Below are positions 18,613-29,316 of a DNA stretch of 39,246 bases, piece by piece. The DNA is taken from NCBI GenBank assembly GCA_023267535.1, contig JAHFNC010000007.1, forward strand, positions 1 through 39,246, written 5' to 3'. A program made the translations under genes and the position numbers. The notes under the pieces are model-generated. The model saw nothing but the letters and a program-made list of their open reading frames with translations. It did no database searches and had not been told where the DNA came from. Numbering within the stretch: position 1 is the stretch's first letter; each line of letters starts with the position of its first letter. This DNA is from a bacterium (GTDB lineage: Bacteria > Patescibacteriota > Minisyncoccia > Phycocordibacterales > UBA5272).

Positions 18613-18888
18613 TCAAGCCCTACAGAAACACTCGGCCGAATACCACAGATGCGGAGTGTCCCCTTGCAAACGAAGAAGTTTCATTTTTCTTTTTTCTCCG
18701 CTTTCCAATTCGACTTCCATCGAACCGGAAATGACGAGGGCTCTTACCACGTTTAGCTTTCTTTGTTTCCCCTTGCCAACCATCGCTGGGACAGTGTGCT
18801 TGGGATCCCTAGACAGCTGTACTTGGCAAACACCGTTTATTTTGCCAGATACTGGAGCAGCAGCGTGACCTTTGATTGTTACTAACAT
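18613..18888 (-). CDS. Hypothetical protein, 91 aa
   Basis: ATG preceded by AAGGGG; no recognised domain. Confidence 0.6.
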   Translation of the reverse strand: MLVTIKGHAAAPVSGKINGVCQVQLSRDPKHTVPAMVGKGKQRKLNVVRALVISGSMEVELESGEKRKMKLLRLQGDTPHLWYSAECFCRA

Positions 18889-19012
18889 ATTTTAAATCCC
18901 CTTAAAGAACGCTCAAACAAAATCATTTGAGTAAAATAATATTAACACTTTATTTAAAAACCGCAAGTGTAAACAATTTCTTTGTTTTTATTCTCTGAGG
19001 TATCATATAGTA

Positions 19013-19894
19013 ATGTCAGAAATATCTTTTGCTTTTTTCGGAACAGGACCACTTGCCGAGTCTGTTCTTGCCTCCCTTTGTAATGCTGGATTTATCCCCA
19101 AACTTCTTGTAACTAAACCAGATTCTCCACAAGGAAGAAACATGGAGATAAAACCTCCTCATATAAAAACATGGTGTGAGTTAAAAGGAATAAAAATTTT
19201 CCAGCCAGTTACATTACGAGAAATAGATTCTAACTCCCCGCTTCATGGAGAAAAATTTGATGTTTTTATTGTCGCTTCCTATGGAAAACTTATCCCCGAA
19301 GAAATTTTAAATATACCGAAAAAGGGAGTGCTAAATGTTCACCCTTCACTTCTTCCAAAATATCGTGGACCCTCCCCCATTGAAACCGCCCTTCTAAACG
19401 GTGATGAAGAAACTGGGGTGACAATAATAAAACTTGATAATGAAATGGATCACGGACAAATACTTGTTCAAACCGCTTTTAAAATAGACGAAAGAGAAAC
19501 TGGAGGAACACTTGAAGTAACTTGTGGACAAATTGGTGGAGAATTACTTGTACAATCTTTGTCACATTATCTAGACGGAACTTTAATTCCAAAAGAACAA
19601 AAGCACTCAGAAGCAGTGATTTGCAAAAAAATAACAAAAGATTTAGGAGAAATAAAATTAGATGATGACGTAAAAGAAGTAAGAAATAAATTTCGTGCAT
19701 TAACTCCGTGGCCGTCACTTTATTTTTTTATAAAACATAAAGATAAAGAAATTAGAGTGAAAATAACTAAGATAGATTTAATAAAAAAAGTAGATAACGA
19801 GACAAAAACAGAAGACATAATTTCATTCGTTATTCCAGAAGGCAAAAAAGGAATGAGTTTTGAAGATTTTAAAAGAGGATATTTATCAAAATAA
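19013..19894 (+). CDS. fmt: Methionyl-tRNA formyltransferase
   Basis: FFGTGPLAESVLASL, NVHPSLLPKYRGPSPIETALLNGDEETGVTII, EMDHGQIL. Confidence 0.95.
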   Translation: MSEISFAFFGTGPLAESVLASLCNAGFIPKLLVTKPDSPQGRNMEIKPPHIKTWCELKGIKIFQPVTLREIDSNSPLHGEKFDVFIVASYGKLIPEEILNIPKKGVLNVHPSLLPKYRGPSPIETALLNGDEETGVTIIKLDNEMDHGQILVQTAFKIDERETGGTLEVTCGQIGGELLVQSLSHYLDGTLIPKEQKHSEAVICKKITKDLGEIKLDDDVKEVRNKFRALTPWPSLYFFIKHKDKEIRVKITKIDLIKKVDNETKTEDIISFVIPEGKKGMSFEDFKRGYLSK

Positions 19895-19972
19895 AGATAA
19901 TTTTACTTTTAGTTTTTTATTTGATATAAAACAATAAGCAGTTCTTAAGTAAATAACCTCAAGGGGTAAAAA

Positions 19973-20344
19973 ATGGAATACGTACATGCTGACTTTTCAT
20001 CTTCTTTGTTGCTTGTAGTAGATATCAAAAAAGCAATAGAAGAAAAAGGAAGTTCGTTCAAATATTTTGTAGTAAAAGTAATATCCGGAAACCATCTTAA
20101 AGAATCCGAGTGCCCAGATAAAGATATTTTTTGGCAACTAGAAGGCACAAATAACAAAGAGGATTTATTCGTCGTTGAAGTACTGTGGTCTGCTCATTAT
20201 ATGTTTGAAGTGGGCCCCTCTGGAACAATTGAAAAAGTTAACAAATTAAGATTTCTAAAGGAAAAAGCCCAAGCTATGAATCAAAGAAAAAAAGAAGATT
20301 TATTTGGAGAAATACTCGCCAGAAAAATTGGAGCGAGAAGATAA
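19973..20344 (+). CDS. Hypothetical protein, 123 aa
   Basis: ORF with upstream AAGGGG and downstream terminator. Confidence 0.65.
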   Translation: MEYVHADFSSSLLLVVDIKKAIEEKGSSFKYFVVKVISGNHLKESECPDKDIFWQLEGTNNKEDLFVVEVLWSAHYMFEVGPSGTIEKVNKLRFLKEKAQAMNQRKKEDLFGEILARKIGARR

Positions 20345-20348
20345 AAGC

Positions 20349-20384
20349 AAATTGCCGAAGTCATTTAGACTCCGGCAATTTTTA
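20349..20384 (+). terminator. Intrinsic terminator
   Basis: AAATTGCCGAAGTCATTTAGACTCCGGCAATTTTT. Confidence 0.8.
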
Positions 20385-20403
20385 ATATAACTCAGAGCTA
20401 TTC

Positions 20404-21123
20404 TTACTTTATTACTACAGACTCAATAATTACATCTTTAATAGGTCTATCATTATTATCCGTTTGGACACTTTGGATATTAAGAGCTACATCCATACCG
20501 TGAACGACATGACCAAAGACGGTATAACTTGGAGGAAGCGGTGCTTCCGGATAAGCAGTCACGATAAAGAATTGACTACCATTTGTATTTGGCCCCGAGT
20601 TTGCCATAGCCAAAGTTCCTTGAGAATACTTTTCTTTTCCACTTAACTCGTCATCAAATTTGTATCCTGGTCCGCCAGTTCCCCAGTATGCTTTCTTTAG
20701 AGGATCTTTAGTCTGTGGATCACCCGCTTGAATCATAAAATCTCTAATAACTCTGTGGAATAATACCCCATCGTAAAAATTAGTTGACGCTAAAGAAATA
20801 AAATTCTTAACTGTATTTGGCGCAGTTCCTGAAGCAAAAGCCACCTCAATATCTCCCATATTTGTTTTTATAATTGCCCCTGTTGGGTGTTCTGGTATTG
20901 TCATAGTTGTTGTGGTTGCAGCACTTTTATTATCATCCCTTTTTAGAATGTTTGTAATTTTTTGTTTAAAACTATTTGTTGTTGAATCAACGGTAGTTGT
21001 GGCACTGCCGTTTACTGTTCCCTTATTTTGGGAAAAACTATCTTGCAAAAAATAAGCGGTGACACCTAAAACAACCACTAATAGTGTTATTACTAAATAT
21101 GTTACTTTTGCATCATCATACAT
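20404..21123 (-). CDS. Membrane-anchored cyclophilin-type peptidyl-prolyl isomerase
   Basis: N-terminal TM; FHRVIRDFMIQAGDPQ, GTLAMANSGPNTNGSQFFI, FGHVVHGMDV. Confidence 0.95.
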   Translation of the reverse strand: MYDDAKVTYLVITLLVVVLGVTAYFLQDSFSQNKGTVNGSATTTVDSTTNSFKQKITNILKRDDNKSAATTTTMTIPEHPTGAIIKTNMGDIEVAFASGTAPNTVKNFISLASTNFYDGVLFHRVIRDFMIQAGDPQTKDPLKKAYWGTGGPGYKFDDELSGKEKYSQGTLAMANSGPNTNGSQFFIVTAYPEAPLPPSYTVFGHVVHGMDVALNIQSVQTDNNDRPIKDVIIESVVIK

Positions 21124-21142
21124 ACGAATCTGGTTTAAATAA

Positions 21143-21502
21143 TTAACTTCTTTTTAATAATCTTTTTATCTTTTGGGCACTTCTTCGAAAAAGAGACTGC
21201 TGTTTATCTTTGTGTTCAATAAGTTCTCTGGCCAACATATCCTTTAGAGCATCAATTGATTTATACAAATCATCTTCCACTACCTTTGCCGAAACTTTCT
21301 TTCCGCGAACATGAATTACTCCTTCTGCTTGGAACATATCACCGTGATTGTGATGTTCTGTTGTTTTGTTTAAGAATATTTCAACTTGGACACTGGTATC
21401 ATTGCTTGGAACAAACTTTTTCAAAGAGTTTATCTTGTCGTAAACATAACTCTTTATCGCCCCCGTAACCTCAATATGAACACCGTTTATTTTGATATGC
21501 AT
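21143..21502 (-). CDS. hpf: Ribosome hibernation-promoting factor family protein (short form)
   Basis: 119 aa; HPF/RaiA fold pattern (INGVHIEVTGAIKSYVYDKINSLKKFV, AKVVEDDLYKSIDALKDMLARELIEHK). Confidence 0.88.
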   Translation of the reverse strand: MHIKINGVHIEVTGAIKSYVYDKINSLKKFVPSNDTSVQVEIFLNKTTEHHNHGDMFQAEGVIHVRGKKVSAKVVEDDLYKSIDALKDMLARELIEHKDKQQSLFRRSAQKIKRLLKRS

Positions 21503-21675
21503 ATATTTTTATTTTTGATTACTTGATATACATAATTATATCACAAAAAATATAGGCAAGAAAATCTTAAAACAAAATCAGAAATCAAGCTAATTAACTA
21601 GTGCCTTAGAAAAGATTTTCAAGCTTTGATAAATGATGGTATTGAAGTATTATTAAGATATAACATCAATTTCTA

Positions 21676-22257
21676 ATGTTTTTCTCTCTGCAAAATATAA
21701 TAGATCTTCTAATTACCTACAAGTACGCAATTATCTTTCCCGTTTCCATAATAGAAGGTCCTGCTGTTTCTATAATAGCTGGGTCATTGGCACAGGCTGG
21801 TTATATAAACGTGTACATAGTTTATTTTTTGGTTGTCCTTGGCGATATTGTTGGTGACACTATGTACTATGCTATCGGAAGATTTGGCGGACTATATTTT
21901 ATACGCAGATGGAATCATATACTTAAAATAAATACTGAAAAAGTAGTATCTTTAGAAAAAACATTCGAAAAACATGGGCCAAAATTAATAGTGATTGGCA
22001 AAACACAAGGCTTGGGAAGTATTGTTCTTATGTCAGCTGGTCTAGCCAAGTACCCATACTTACCGTTCATTTGGTACAACACCTTAGTAACTTTAGTAAA
22101 ATCTTTCGTCTTATTGTATGTTGGATACGCTTTTGGCAAGCAATATACCGTAGCCAATAACTACATAGTTAAAATCGGCATCATATTATCTTTTGTATTT
22201 TTAGTAGGTGTTTATCTTTATTTTACTAAAAGAGCTAAAGATTCTAAAGATATATGA
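21676..22257 (+). CDS. DedA/SNARE-associated family membrane protein
   Basis: IIFPVSIIEGPAVSIIAGSLAQAGYIN, GDIVGDTMYYAIGRFGG, several TM segments. Confidence 0.88.
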   Translation: MFFSLQNIIDLLITYKYAIIFPVSIIEGPAVSIIAGSLAQAGYINVYIVYFLVVLGDIVGDTMYYAIGRFGGLYFIRRWNHILKINTEKVVSLEKTFEKHGPKLIVIGKTQGLGSIVLMSAGLAKYPYLPFIWYNTLVTLVKSFVLLYVGYAFGKQYTVANNYIVKIGIILSFVFLVGVYLYFTKRAKDSKDI

Positions 22258-23273
22258 AAAAGATAGTTATTGTAAGTGATGTATTTTTAGATAAACAAGT
22301 AAACGGTGTTGGCACTTGGCTTATCAATACAAAAAAGGAACTTGAGAAGATTGGATTTGAAGTTGTGATTTTTGATGCTTCTTTTTTCTCTCATACTTTT
22401 CCTTTACCAAGTTATCCAGAGATTCGTTTAATATTATCTACCAAGAGAAATGTAGAAGGACTTTTGAAAAAAATAAATGGGGATTATATTCATATTGCTA
22501 CCGAAGGAACTCTTGGCCTTTTAACAAGAGCGGTATGTATAAAAAATAAATGGAATTTTACAACCTCATATCACACCAGATTCCCAGAATATGTTTTTGT
22601 TAGAACCAAAATAAAATTATTAGAAAATATTACTTATTCATTTGTCAGGTGGTTCCACAAAAAAGCAACCACAATGGTTGTGACTACTGAAACTCTAAAA
22701 AAAGAATTAGAGGAAAAACAATTTACTAATGTCTCTGTTGTTCCTCTCGGAGTAGATGTACATTTATTTACAAAAAATTTAAAAGCTATGACCATAGCTT
22801 CATTACAAAAACCAATTTTTGTATTTTTTGGAAGAATAGCTTCTGAAAAAAATGTTACAGCATTTTTAAAGTGTAAATTACCAGGATCAAAACTTATTAT
22901 AGGAGATGGTCCAGAGAAAAAGGAACTAGAAAAGAAATACAACAAAGATACACTCTTTGTCGGATATAAAAGTGGACAAGAACTTGTCGATTTATTATCG
23001 ATTGCTGATGTTTGTGTTTTTCCCTCAAAGACTGATACTTTTGGTTTAACAATTATTGAGGCTCTCGCTTGCAAATTACCTGTGTCCGCTTATGATGTCC
23101 AAGGACCAAATAATATTATTATTAATGGTAAAGACGGATTCATTGGAAATGATTTGCAGGAGAATGCTATTAAGTGTCTTGATATTAATAAAGAAAATTG
23201 TAGAGAAACGGCTATGAATTATTCTTGGGAACATTCTACAAAAAAGTTTTTCGATATTTTAATTCCTAGATAG
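22254..23273 (+). CDS. Glycosyltransferase (GT4-like, GT-B fold)
   Basis: TYHTRFPEY, VVPLGVDVHLF, FFGRIASEKN, FPSKTDTFGLTIIEALACKLPV. Confidence 0.9.
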   Translation: MKKIVIVSDVFLDKQVNGVGTWLINTKKELEKIGFEVVIFDASFFSHTFPLPSYPEIRLILSTKRNVEGLLKKINGDYIHIATEGTLGLLTRAVCIKNKWNFTTSYHTRFPEYVFVRTKIKLLENITYSFVRWFHKKATTMVVTTETLKKELEEKQFTNVSVVPLGVDVHLFTKNLKAMTIASLQKPIFVFFGRIASEKNVTAFLKCKLPGSKLIIGDGPEKKELEKKYNKDTLFVGYKSGQELVDLLSIADVCVFPSKTDTFGLTIIEALACKLPVSAYDVQGPNNIIINGKDGFIGNDLQENAIKCLDINKENCRETAMNYSWEHSTKKFFDILIPR

Positions 23274-23936
23274 TTTTTTCATCATATACATTTGGTAAAT
23301 GCATTTTGATATTGGAACAGTTTTAAATATTTGCATGATCATTTTAGCATCACCTAAACTACCTAAAAAGAAACCTAGCTTGTGTGATTTTCTTGGACTG
23401 ATTACTGTGTTCCAGTTTACAATCTTCAATCGTAAATTTTTTGAAATTATAAGATTGTTAATAAAAACTTCAAGTCCAAACCCTGGAAGATTTTTTAATT
23501 TTTCTTCATTATCCAATAACAAACTCTTATTAAAAACTCTTTCACCAGAAACAAAATCAAGACCAATCATTTTATATACTGATAGAGCGTTCTTACGCAA
23601 ACTTATTGTAATATCTGCATTGCCCTCTAATACTGGATTTACCAAGTCATCAATAGCCTTTTCTGATAATCCGATAAGATCAGCATCTATAAGCATAACT
23701 AGGTCATTTTTTGCCTTATTAACACCAGTTAATACAGCTTTGGTCTTTCCTCCATTTACTTCTTGATTAACGACTATAATTCCAGAAATCTTTTCGATAA
23801 TCTCTCTTGTGTTATCTGTCGAACAATCATTAACGACAATGACTTCATCTATTAAATTATGATTTACCAATGTTTCTATTACATTGGTTATTCTTTTAGC
23901 TTCGTTATACGCTGGAACTACACAGGAAATTTTCAT
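23259..23936 (-). CDS. Family 2 glycosyltransferase
   Basis: CVVPAYNEAKRITNVIETL, IVVNDCSTDNTREI, VMLIDADLIGL. Confidence 0.9.
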   Translation of the reverse strand: MKISCVVPAYNEAKRITNVIETLVNHNLIDEVIVVNDCSTDNTREIIEKISGIIVVNQEVNGGKTKAVLTGVNKAKNDLVMLIDADLIGLSEKAIDDLVNPVLEGNADITISLRKNALSVYKMIGLDFVSGERVFNKSLLLDNEEKLKNLPGFGLEVFINNLIISKNLRLKIVNWNTVISPRKSHKLGFFLGSLGDAKMIMQIFKTVPISKCIYQMYMMKKLSRN

Positions 23937-23989
23937 ATTTTATATATAATATAGTATTATATTATATAAAGATAATAATCACACAACAA

Positions 23990-24631
23990 ATGAAACAACA
24001 TATACAAAAATACAAAGAAGAGATTTGGAACAAATCATTTATAGTTTCGGTCTCGGGATCGGTAATACTTTTATTAACCAGTTTGGTAATTAATTATTAC
24101 GCAGGAAGTTTTGCCACCAACAATATGAGTAATTCTGTGACTGATATTATATTGGATAATGTAAAATATAGAGACGTTGACGGTATTTTTGTTTATGGAA
24201 TATTAATTTTTTGGTTTTTTGTTGCATATTTACTTGCAATGAAGCCGAAACAAATTCCTTTCATATTTAAAAGCATTGCTCTTTTTGTATTTATTCGTTC
24301 AATTTCAATAACCTTAACTCACATTGCTCCATTTGCCGGACAAATTAATCTTCCACCAGACAATCTTATTCGTCTCTTCACTTTTGGTGGTGACCTTTTC
24401 TTTTCTGCTCACACGGGACTTCCTTTTCTTATGGCTCTATTATATTGGAATGATAAATTGTTAAGATATATATTTTTAACAACCTCTCTTTTATTTGCTG
24501 TTGTTGTTCTTCTAGGACATTATCATTACTCTATCGATGTCTTCGCAGCCTTCTTTATAACTTATACTATCGCCCACCTATCTAGACTATTCTTTGATAA
24601 AGATCACGAAACATTTATTTCTAGAGTTTAG
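23990..24631 (+). CDS. PAP2-like / sphingomyelin-synthase-like membrane phosphatase
   Basis: Multi-TM; DLFFSAHTGLPF and GHYHYSIDVFAAF resemble PAP2-like C-terminal motifs. Confidence 0.7.
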   Translation: MKQHIQKYKEEIWNKSFIVSVSGSVILLLTSLVINYYAGSFATNNMSNSVTDIILDNVKYRDVDGIFVYGILIFWFFVAYLLAMKPKQIPFIFKSIALFVFIRSISITLTHIAPFAGQINLPPDNLIRLFTFGGDLFFSAHTGLPFLMALLYWNDKLLRYIFLTTSLLFAVVVLLGHYHYSIDVFAAFFITYTIAHLSRLFFDKDHETFISRV

Positions 24632-25274
24632 ATATTAATTTTGTCTGAAAGCTTTTACCAACTACGGCACCTATTATTGCTCCAATAATTGCTCCGGCTA
24701 CAAATTCTGAAAACCAGTGAATGCGTGTTGACACTCCGATACCTATATAGAGTGCATAAATAATGCCAACATAAAAAATATCTTTTCGTTTTGGATAAAG
24801 TGAAATTAAAGTAAAAGACATGGCAAAAGCAACAATGGTGTGAGACGATGGCCAACCCCAAAAGATTCCGTGTTTTAAAAATCCAAAATTCCACTGCCTG
24901 CTGGTATCAATCAAAACACTGTGGGGTGGTTGTATTCTTCCAGTGAAGGCTTTATACACTGCGGAAATAATCCAAGCGAGAACTGCAGATTGAGCTAGAG
25001 CCCAAGTAATAACAAGAAGATTTTTGTGTTTTATTTGTCTAGCTATTATATAAAAAATTGGAAGTCCGAAAATTGGAATTAATCCCCCTAAAAATATAGC
25101 TGGAGAAAAATATTGGGTAAGCGAAGAAACTTGTGCGAATTTAAAATAAAACCAATCAAAACCAGAAACAACTATTATATAAGTAATTAAACATGCAATA
25201 ATTTGCAAAATAATGTTGCGAATAGAAAAAATCAAAGATAAGTTCTCGCGAAATTTATAAAAAAATGGAAACAT
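24621..25274 (-). CDS. PAP2 superfamily phosphatase
   Basis: KAFTGRIQPP, GWPSSHTIVAFAM, STRIHWFSEFVAGAIIG. Confidence 0.85.
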   Translation of the reverse strand: MFPFFYKFRENLSLIFSIRNIILQIIACLITYIIVVSGFDWFYFKFAQVSSLTQYFSPAIFLGGLIPIFGLPIFYIIARQIKHKNLLVITWALAQSAVLAWIISAVYKAFTGRIQPPHSVLIDTSRQWNFGFLKHGIFWGWPSSHTIVAFAMSFTLISLYPKRKDIFYVGIIYALYIGIGVSTRIHWFSEFVAGAIIGAIIGAVVGKSFQTKLISKL

Positions 25275-25368
25275 GATTATGAATATTGTATCACAAAATT
25301 AATATTGAATATTAAGCTCTAAATTCGTCATTCCCTTTACTTCTTCCAAATATGTTATAATTAGTGTA

Positions 25369-26622
25369 TTGAAAAAAGAAATGCACACAATGTGGGACGT
25401 TGTTGTTATCGGTGGTGGACCAGCAGGAATGATGGCAGCAGGCAGAGCTTCATCTTTCGGTAAACGAGTGCTTCTTCTTGAAAAGAATACTAATTTAGGA
25501 AAGAAACTTCTTATTACTGGTGGTGGTCGTTGTAACCTGACAAATAACAAAACAAATACTCGCGAGATGCTTGCGAATTACAAAGGGAATGACAAGTTCC
25601 TATTTTCGGCGTTTTCACAATTTAATGTAAATGATACCCTAACCTTTTTTAATGACAGAGGAATGGAAACCAAAGAAGAAAATGATGGCAGAATTTTCCC
25701 TGTCTCAAACTCTTCGCAAACAGTGTTTGATATTCTCTATAAATATATGCAAGAAGGAAAAGTGGAAATACGAAAAAGTAGTATTGTTGGTGGAATTTCT
25801 TTAGAAAAAAATGGTGACGGAATTATTATAAAAACAAAAAGTGGGAATGATATTTATACGAAGGCTTGTATTGTTGCAACTGGCGGACTTTCTAGACCAG
25901 ACACAGGATCAACTGGTGAAGGATTTGCTTGGCTTAAAAAATTAGGACACACAATTAATGACAACGATGTGGCTTTAGTTCCTGTAGCACTAACTGATAC
26001 TTGGATTAAAAAGTTGAGCGGACTTACTCTTGATGAAATTAAACTAACGACATTTCAAAACGAACAAAAACAAGAAAGCTACAAAGGTAAATTACTTTTC
26101 ACACACACAGGAATAAGTGGACCTATGGTTTTGAATATGAGTAGAGATATTGGGGAGCTACTAAAATACGGAGAAGTCTCGATTACTCTTGATTTATTTC
26201 CTGGTCTTGATTCCAATACTTTAAAACAGAGATTACAAGTACTTCTAGTAACTGAAAGCAATAAAAAAATAAAAAATGTTCTGAAACAATTTATACCTTC
26301 CCCTCTCGTTCCCATAATTCTAGAAAAGACAGAAATTGATGGACAAACATTTTGTCACAGTTTAAGTAGTGAAAATCGTGTAAAAATAATCAAACAAATG
26401 AAAGAAATAAAAATGAGCGTAAAAGGTTTACTTGGAAAAGATAAAGCTATAGTGTCTTCGGGTGGTGTTTTACTTACTGAAGTAGATTTTAAAACTATGC
26501 AATCTCGTATTATTCCAAATCTTTATTTAGTTGGAGATGTTTTAGATATAGACAGACCCTCAGGTGGATATAGTTTACAATTATGTTGGACCACTGGATA
26601 TATTGCTGGAAGTAATGCTTAA
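25369..26622 (+). CDS. HI0933/BaiN-type NAD(P)/FAD-dependent oxidoreductase
   Basis: VVIGGGPAGMMAAGRAS, LITGGGRCNLTNN, VATGGLSRPDTGSTGEGFAW, GGYSLQLCWTTGYIAG. Confidence 0.92.
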   Translation: MKKEMHTMWDVVVIGGGPAGMMAAGRASSFGKRVLLLEKNTNLGKKLLITGGGRCNLTNNKTNTREMLANYKGNDKFLFSAFSQFNVNDTLTFFNDRGMETKEENDGRIFPVSNSSQTVFDILYKYMQEGKVEIRKSSIVGGISLEKNGDGIIIKTKSGNDIYTKACIVATGGLSRPDTGSTGEGFAWLKKLGHTINDNDVALVPVALTDTWIKKLSGLTLDEIKLTTFQNEQKQESYKGKLLFTHTGISGPMVLNMSRDIGELLKYGEVSITLDLFPGLDSNTLKQRLQVLLVTESNKKIKNVLKQFIPSPLVPIILEKTEIDGQTFCHSLSSENRVKIIKQMKEIKMSVKGLLGKDKAIVSSGGVLLTEVDFKTMQSRIIPNLYLVGDVLDIDRPSGGYSLQLCWTTGYIAGSNA

Positions 26623-26625
26623 AAG

Positions 26626-26662
26626 AAAAAACCTGACATTAATTTTTAATATCAGGTTTTAG
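26626..26662. terminator. Bidirectional terminator between convergent genes
   Basis: AAAACCTGACATTAATTTTTAATATCAGGTTTT. Confidence 0.7.
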
Positions 26663-26676
26663 GTGTTTGGTTAATT

Positions 26677-27780
26677 CTATTTTTTTTCCAAAACAACGGT
26701 GAACCAAAAAGTACTACCTTGCCCGAAAGTGCTTATAACTCCAGCGTTACCTCCCATCAATTCAGCAATCTTACGCGTAATCGCTAGTCCAAGACCTGTG
26801 CCACCATAATTACGAGTAAAGGAATTATCAGCTTGCTCGAAAGTATTAAAAAGCCTTGGCACAACATCTTCTGTTATGCCAATACCAGTATCCTCTACCT
26901 CGAAGCGAACTATTGTTGAGTCAGTTGTCTCTTTTTCTTTTGTAACACGAATAGTTACTTTGCCTTTCTTGGTAAACTTAACAGCATTTGAAACGTAGTT
27001 TAATAGAGCTTGTTGTATACGCGTACTGTCACCATACAAATTTGACGGCCAAATCACATTATTTTCAATCAACATGGAAACAGAATCATTTTCGATTCGT
27101 CCGGACATCATGGAATGAACATTAATCAGTATTTGGCTTAGATTGACCGGCTCTTTTTCCAAAATCATTTTGCCGGCTTCTATTTTTGAAATATCAAGAA
27201 TATCACTAATAATTTCAATAAGATGCCTCCCAGCTATTTCAATTTTTTCAAGATATTCCAACTGCTTTGCCGTCAAACCTTGTCTCTTTAATATTCCCGA
27301 CATACCTAAAATAGCATTCATTGGTGTGCGGATTTCGTGACTCATGTTTGCGAGGAAGGCACTTTTGGCTTTATTTGCGGACTCAGCAAGCTCTTTGGCT
27401 TGTATCAACTCCACTGTTCGCAAATCAACCTCTTTTTCCAAATGAGCCGAATAGTTAGACTCAAATTCAAGTAATAGTTTGTTCTTACGATCAATCAAGG
27501 ATATGGCCACAGAAGTAAAGAAAGTTAAAAAAATAAAAAGAAAAATTGTTTCGTAGTTGAAAAAATCATCCGTGGAAAATGCATAATTATCATGATACGT
27601 GTTTTCAATGATTTTATGTATTACCACTACTATCAATCCTGTAGCAAAACTGTAGAGAAGGTTGGCTTGAGAAAATTCTAATCTTGATTCAGATTCTTTT
27701 GTTTTCTTGTATGTTTCTTTTTTCACTACCTGTTTTTTCTGTTCCTTAAAGAGACGCGACATATCGTTGTGGGGTGTCAT
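26677..27780 (-). CDS. Membrane sensor histidine kinase (HisKA + HATPase_c)
   Basis: [24 protein letters not shown]-box; [36 protein letters not shown]; two predicted TM segments. Confidence 0.94.
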   Translation of the reverse strand: MTPHNDMSRLFKEQKKQVVKKETYKKTKESESRLEFSQANLLYSFATGLIVVVIHKIIENTYHDNYAFSTDDFFNYETIFLFIFLTFFTSVAISLIDRKNKLLLEFESNYSAHLEKEVDLRTVELIQAKELAESANKAKSAFLANMSHEIRTPMNAILGMSGILKRQGLTAKQLEYLEKIEIAGRHLIEIISDILDISKIEAGKMILEKEPVNLSQILINVHSMMSGRIENDSVSMLIENNVIWPSNLYGDSTRIQQALLNYVSNAVKFTKKGKVTIRVTKEKETTDSTIVRFEVEDTGIGITEDVVPRLFNTFEQADNSFTRNYGGTGLGLAITRKIAELMGGNAGVISTFGQGSTFWFTVVLEKK

Positions 27781-27793
27781 TTTAACTCCTTAA

Positions 27794-27856
27794 AATTGTG
27801 AAAGATCAAAATGTTTACTGTACCTGACTCTAACTATTTTTAATGTTTTAGTCAAT
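27794..27856 (-). promoter_or_regulatory. Promoter and 5' leader of the histidine kinase, shared with the HD-GYP gene
   Basis: Minus strand TTGACT-N17-TAGAGTC then TACAGTAAACATTTTGATCTTTCACAATT. Confidence 0.65.
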
Positions 27857-27867
27857 CAAAGTACAAA

Positions 27868-27900
27868 AAACCTAGTGTCAGTTATAACACTAGGTTTACA
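27868..27900 (-). terminator. Terminator of the HD-GYP gene or upstream boundary of the kinase promoter
   Basis: Minus strand AAACCTAGTGTTATAACTGACACTAGGTTTTTT. Confidence 0.75.
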
Positions 27901-27911
27901 GGCTTATCGCC

Positions 27912-29300
27912 TTAGGATTTCTTTTCTCCTACTAAAATTTTGAAACAAGCATCTACGACAATTGGGTCATAAAGAATGCCTCTATTTTCTACAAGCTCTA
28001 CCAATGCCGCATCAATGCCTAGAGAAGCTCTGTACGGTCTGTGACTTATCATGGCATCAACCACGTCAGCCACCGCCAAAATTCTTGCTTCCAGACTGAT
28101 TTGGTTGCCTTGCAGTCGTTTGGGATAACCAGAACCGTTTAGTCTTTCGTGATGTTGATGAACAGCTTGCTTGACCGTCTCAGATAGCTCTGAATTTTCT
28201 AGAGCTTCAAATCCAGCCTGAACATGATACCTAACTTCTTCAATTTCAAAGGACTTCAACTTCCCCGGATTAGACAAGGTTTTTTCAGGAACATAAATCT
28301 TACCAATGTCGTGTATCAAGGCAGCCATTTGAATTTCTTCAACCTGTTCGTATGGTAAATCCATACCTTGCGCAATCTTTGTTGCAAGAGAAGACACGCT
28401 CTCTGAATGACTAGAAGTATACGTATCTTTCATACTAAGCATTTTCAAAATTACATCAATAGTTCCTTTTAAACTTTTTCTTAACTTCAAGAAAGCTTGC
28501 TCTAAATCACTTTCTGTTTTCCTACGATTGGTGATATCGGTAAAAAAAACAACAACTCCCACCAACTCGCCCTGCTTGTAGATAGGAGTGCTAGTGTATT
28601 CTACATGGAAATTTGTACCATCCTTTCTCCAAAAAACTTCGTTTGAAACGTGTCTAGTCTTACTATCCTGAAAGACGGCATAAACCTGACACTCTTCTTT
28701 TGGATAAGGACTTCCATCTCCCTTGGTGTGATGCCAAATATCATGACTGGTGAGACCTATGAGTTCTTCTGGCTCGTAACCAAGCATACTAGCAGCGATT
28801 GGATTAACAAATGTGTGTTTACCATCTAAATCCAACCCCAGAATCCCCTCTCTCACCGACTTCAAAATGAGTTCATTTTGTTCATTGAGGTTTGCAAGTT
28901 TTTCTTCGGTATGTTTCCTGGTGGTTATATTATTCTTGACGGCAATGAAGTGAGTTATGTCATCGTTTCCATCAAGTCGTAAACCTGAAATTACGGCAAA
29001 CTCCCAAAACAGTTCACCATTTTTCTTCCTATTACAAATCTCACCTCGCCACTCACCTCCGTCTAAAATAGACTCCCACATTTGTTTGTAAATTTCAGGA
29101 GGATTATTTTCGGATTTTAGAATTCTGGGATTTTGACCCAAAGCTTCTTCCTTCGTATATCCGGTCAATTCTTCGAAACGAGGATTGACGTATTCAATTG
29201 CTCCGGTTCTATTTGTGATAACGATACAGGCCGGACTTTGTTTGACTACTCGAGACAATATTTCAGACCACCTGTCATCATCAGAAATAGCGTTGTGCAT
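27912..29300 (-). CDS. PAS-PAS-HD-GYP protein, putative c-di-GMP phosphodiesterase
   Basis: Two PAS/PAC units (FEELTGYTKEEALGQNPRILKS; SMLGYEPEELIGLTSHDIWH), HDIGKI, HHERLNGSGYP; likely ATG at 29300 with GGAAGGGG RBS. Confidence 0.92.
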   Translation of the reverse strand: MHNAISDDDRWSEILSRVVKQSPACIVITNRTGAIEYVNPRFEELTGYTKEEALGQNPRILKSENNPPEIYKQMWESILDGGEWRGEICNRKKNGELFWEFAVISGLRLDGNDDITHFIAVKNNITTRKHTEEKLANLNEQNELILKSVREGILGLDLDGKHTFVNPIAASMLGYEPEELIGLTSHDIWHHTKGDGSPYPKEECQVYAVFQDSKTRHVSNEVFWRKDGTNFHVEYTSTPIYKQGELVGVVVFFTDITNRRKTESDLEQAFLKLRKSLKGTIDVILKMLSMKDTYTSSHSESVSSLATKIAQGMDLPYEQVEEIQMAALIHDIGKIYVPEKTLSNPGKLKSFEIEEVRYHVQAGFEALENSELSETVKQAVHQHHERLNGSGYPKRLQGNQISLEARILAVADVVDAMISHRPYRASLGIDAALVELVENRGILYDPIVVDACFKILVGEKKS

Positions 29301-29316
29301 GTTTGTTACCCCTTCC

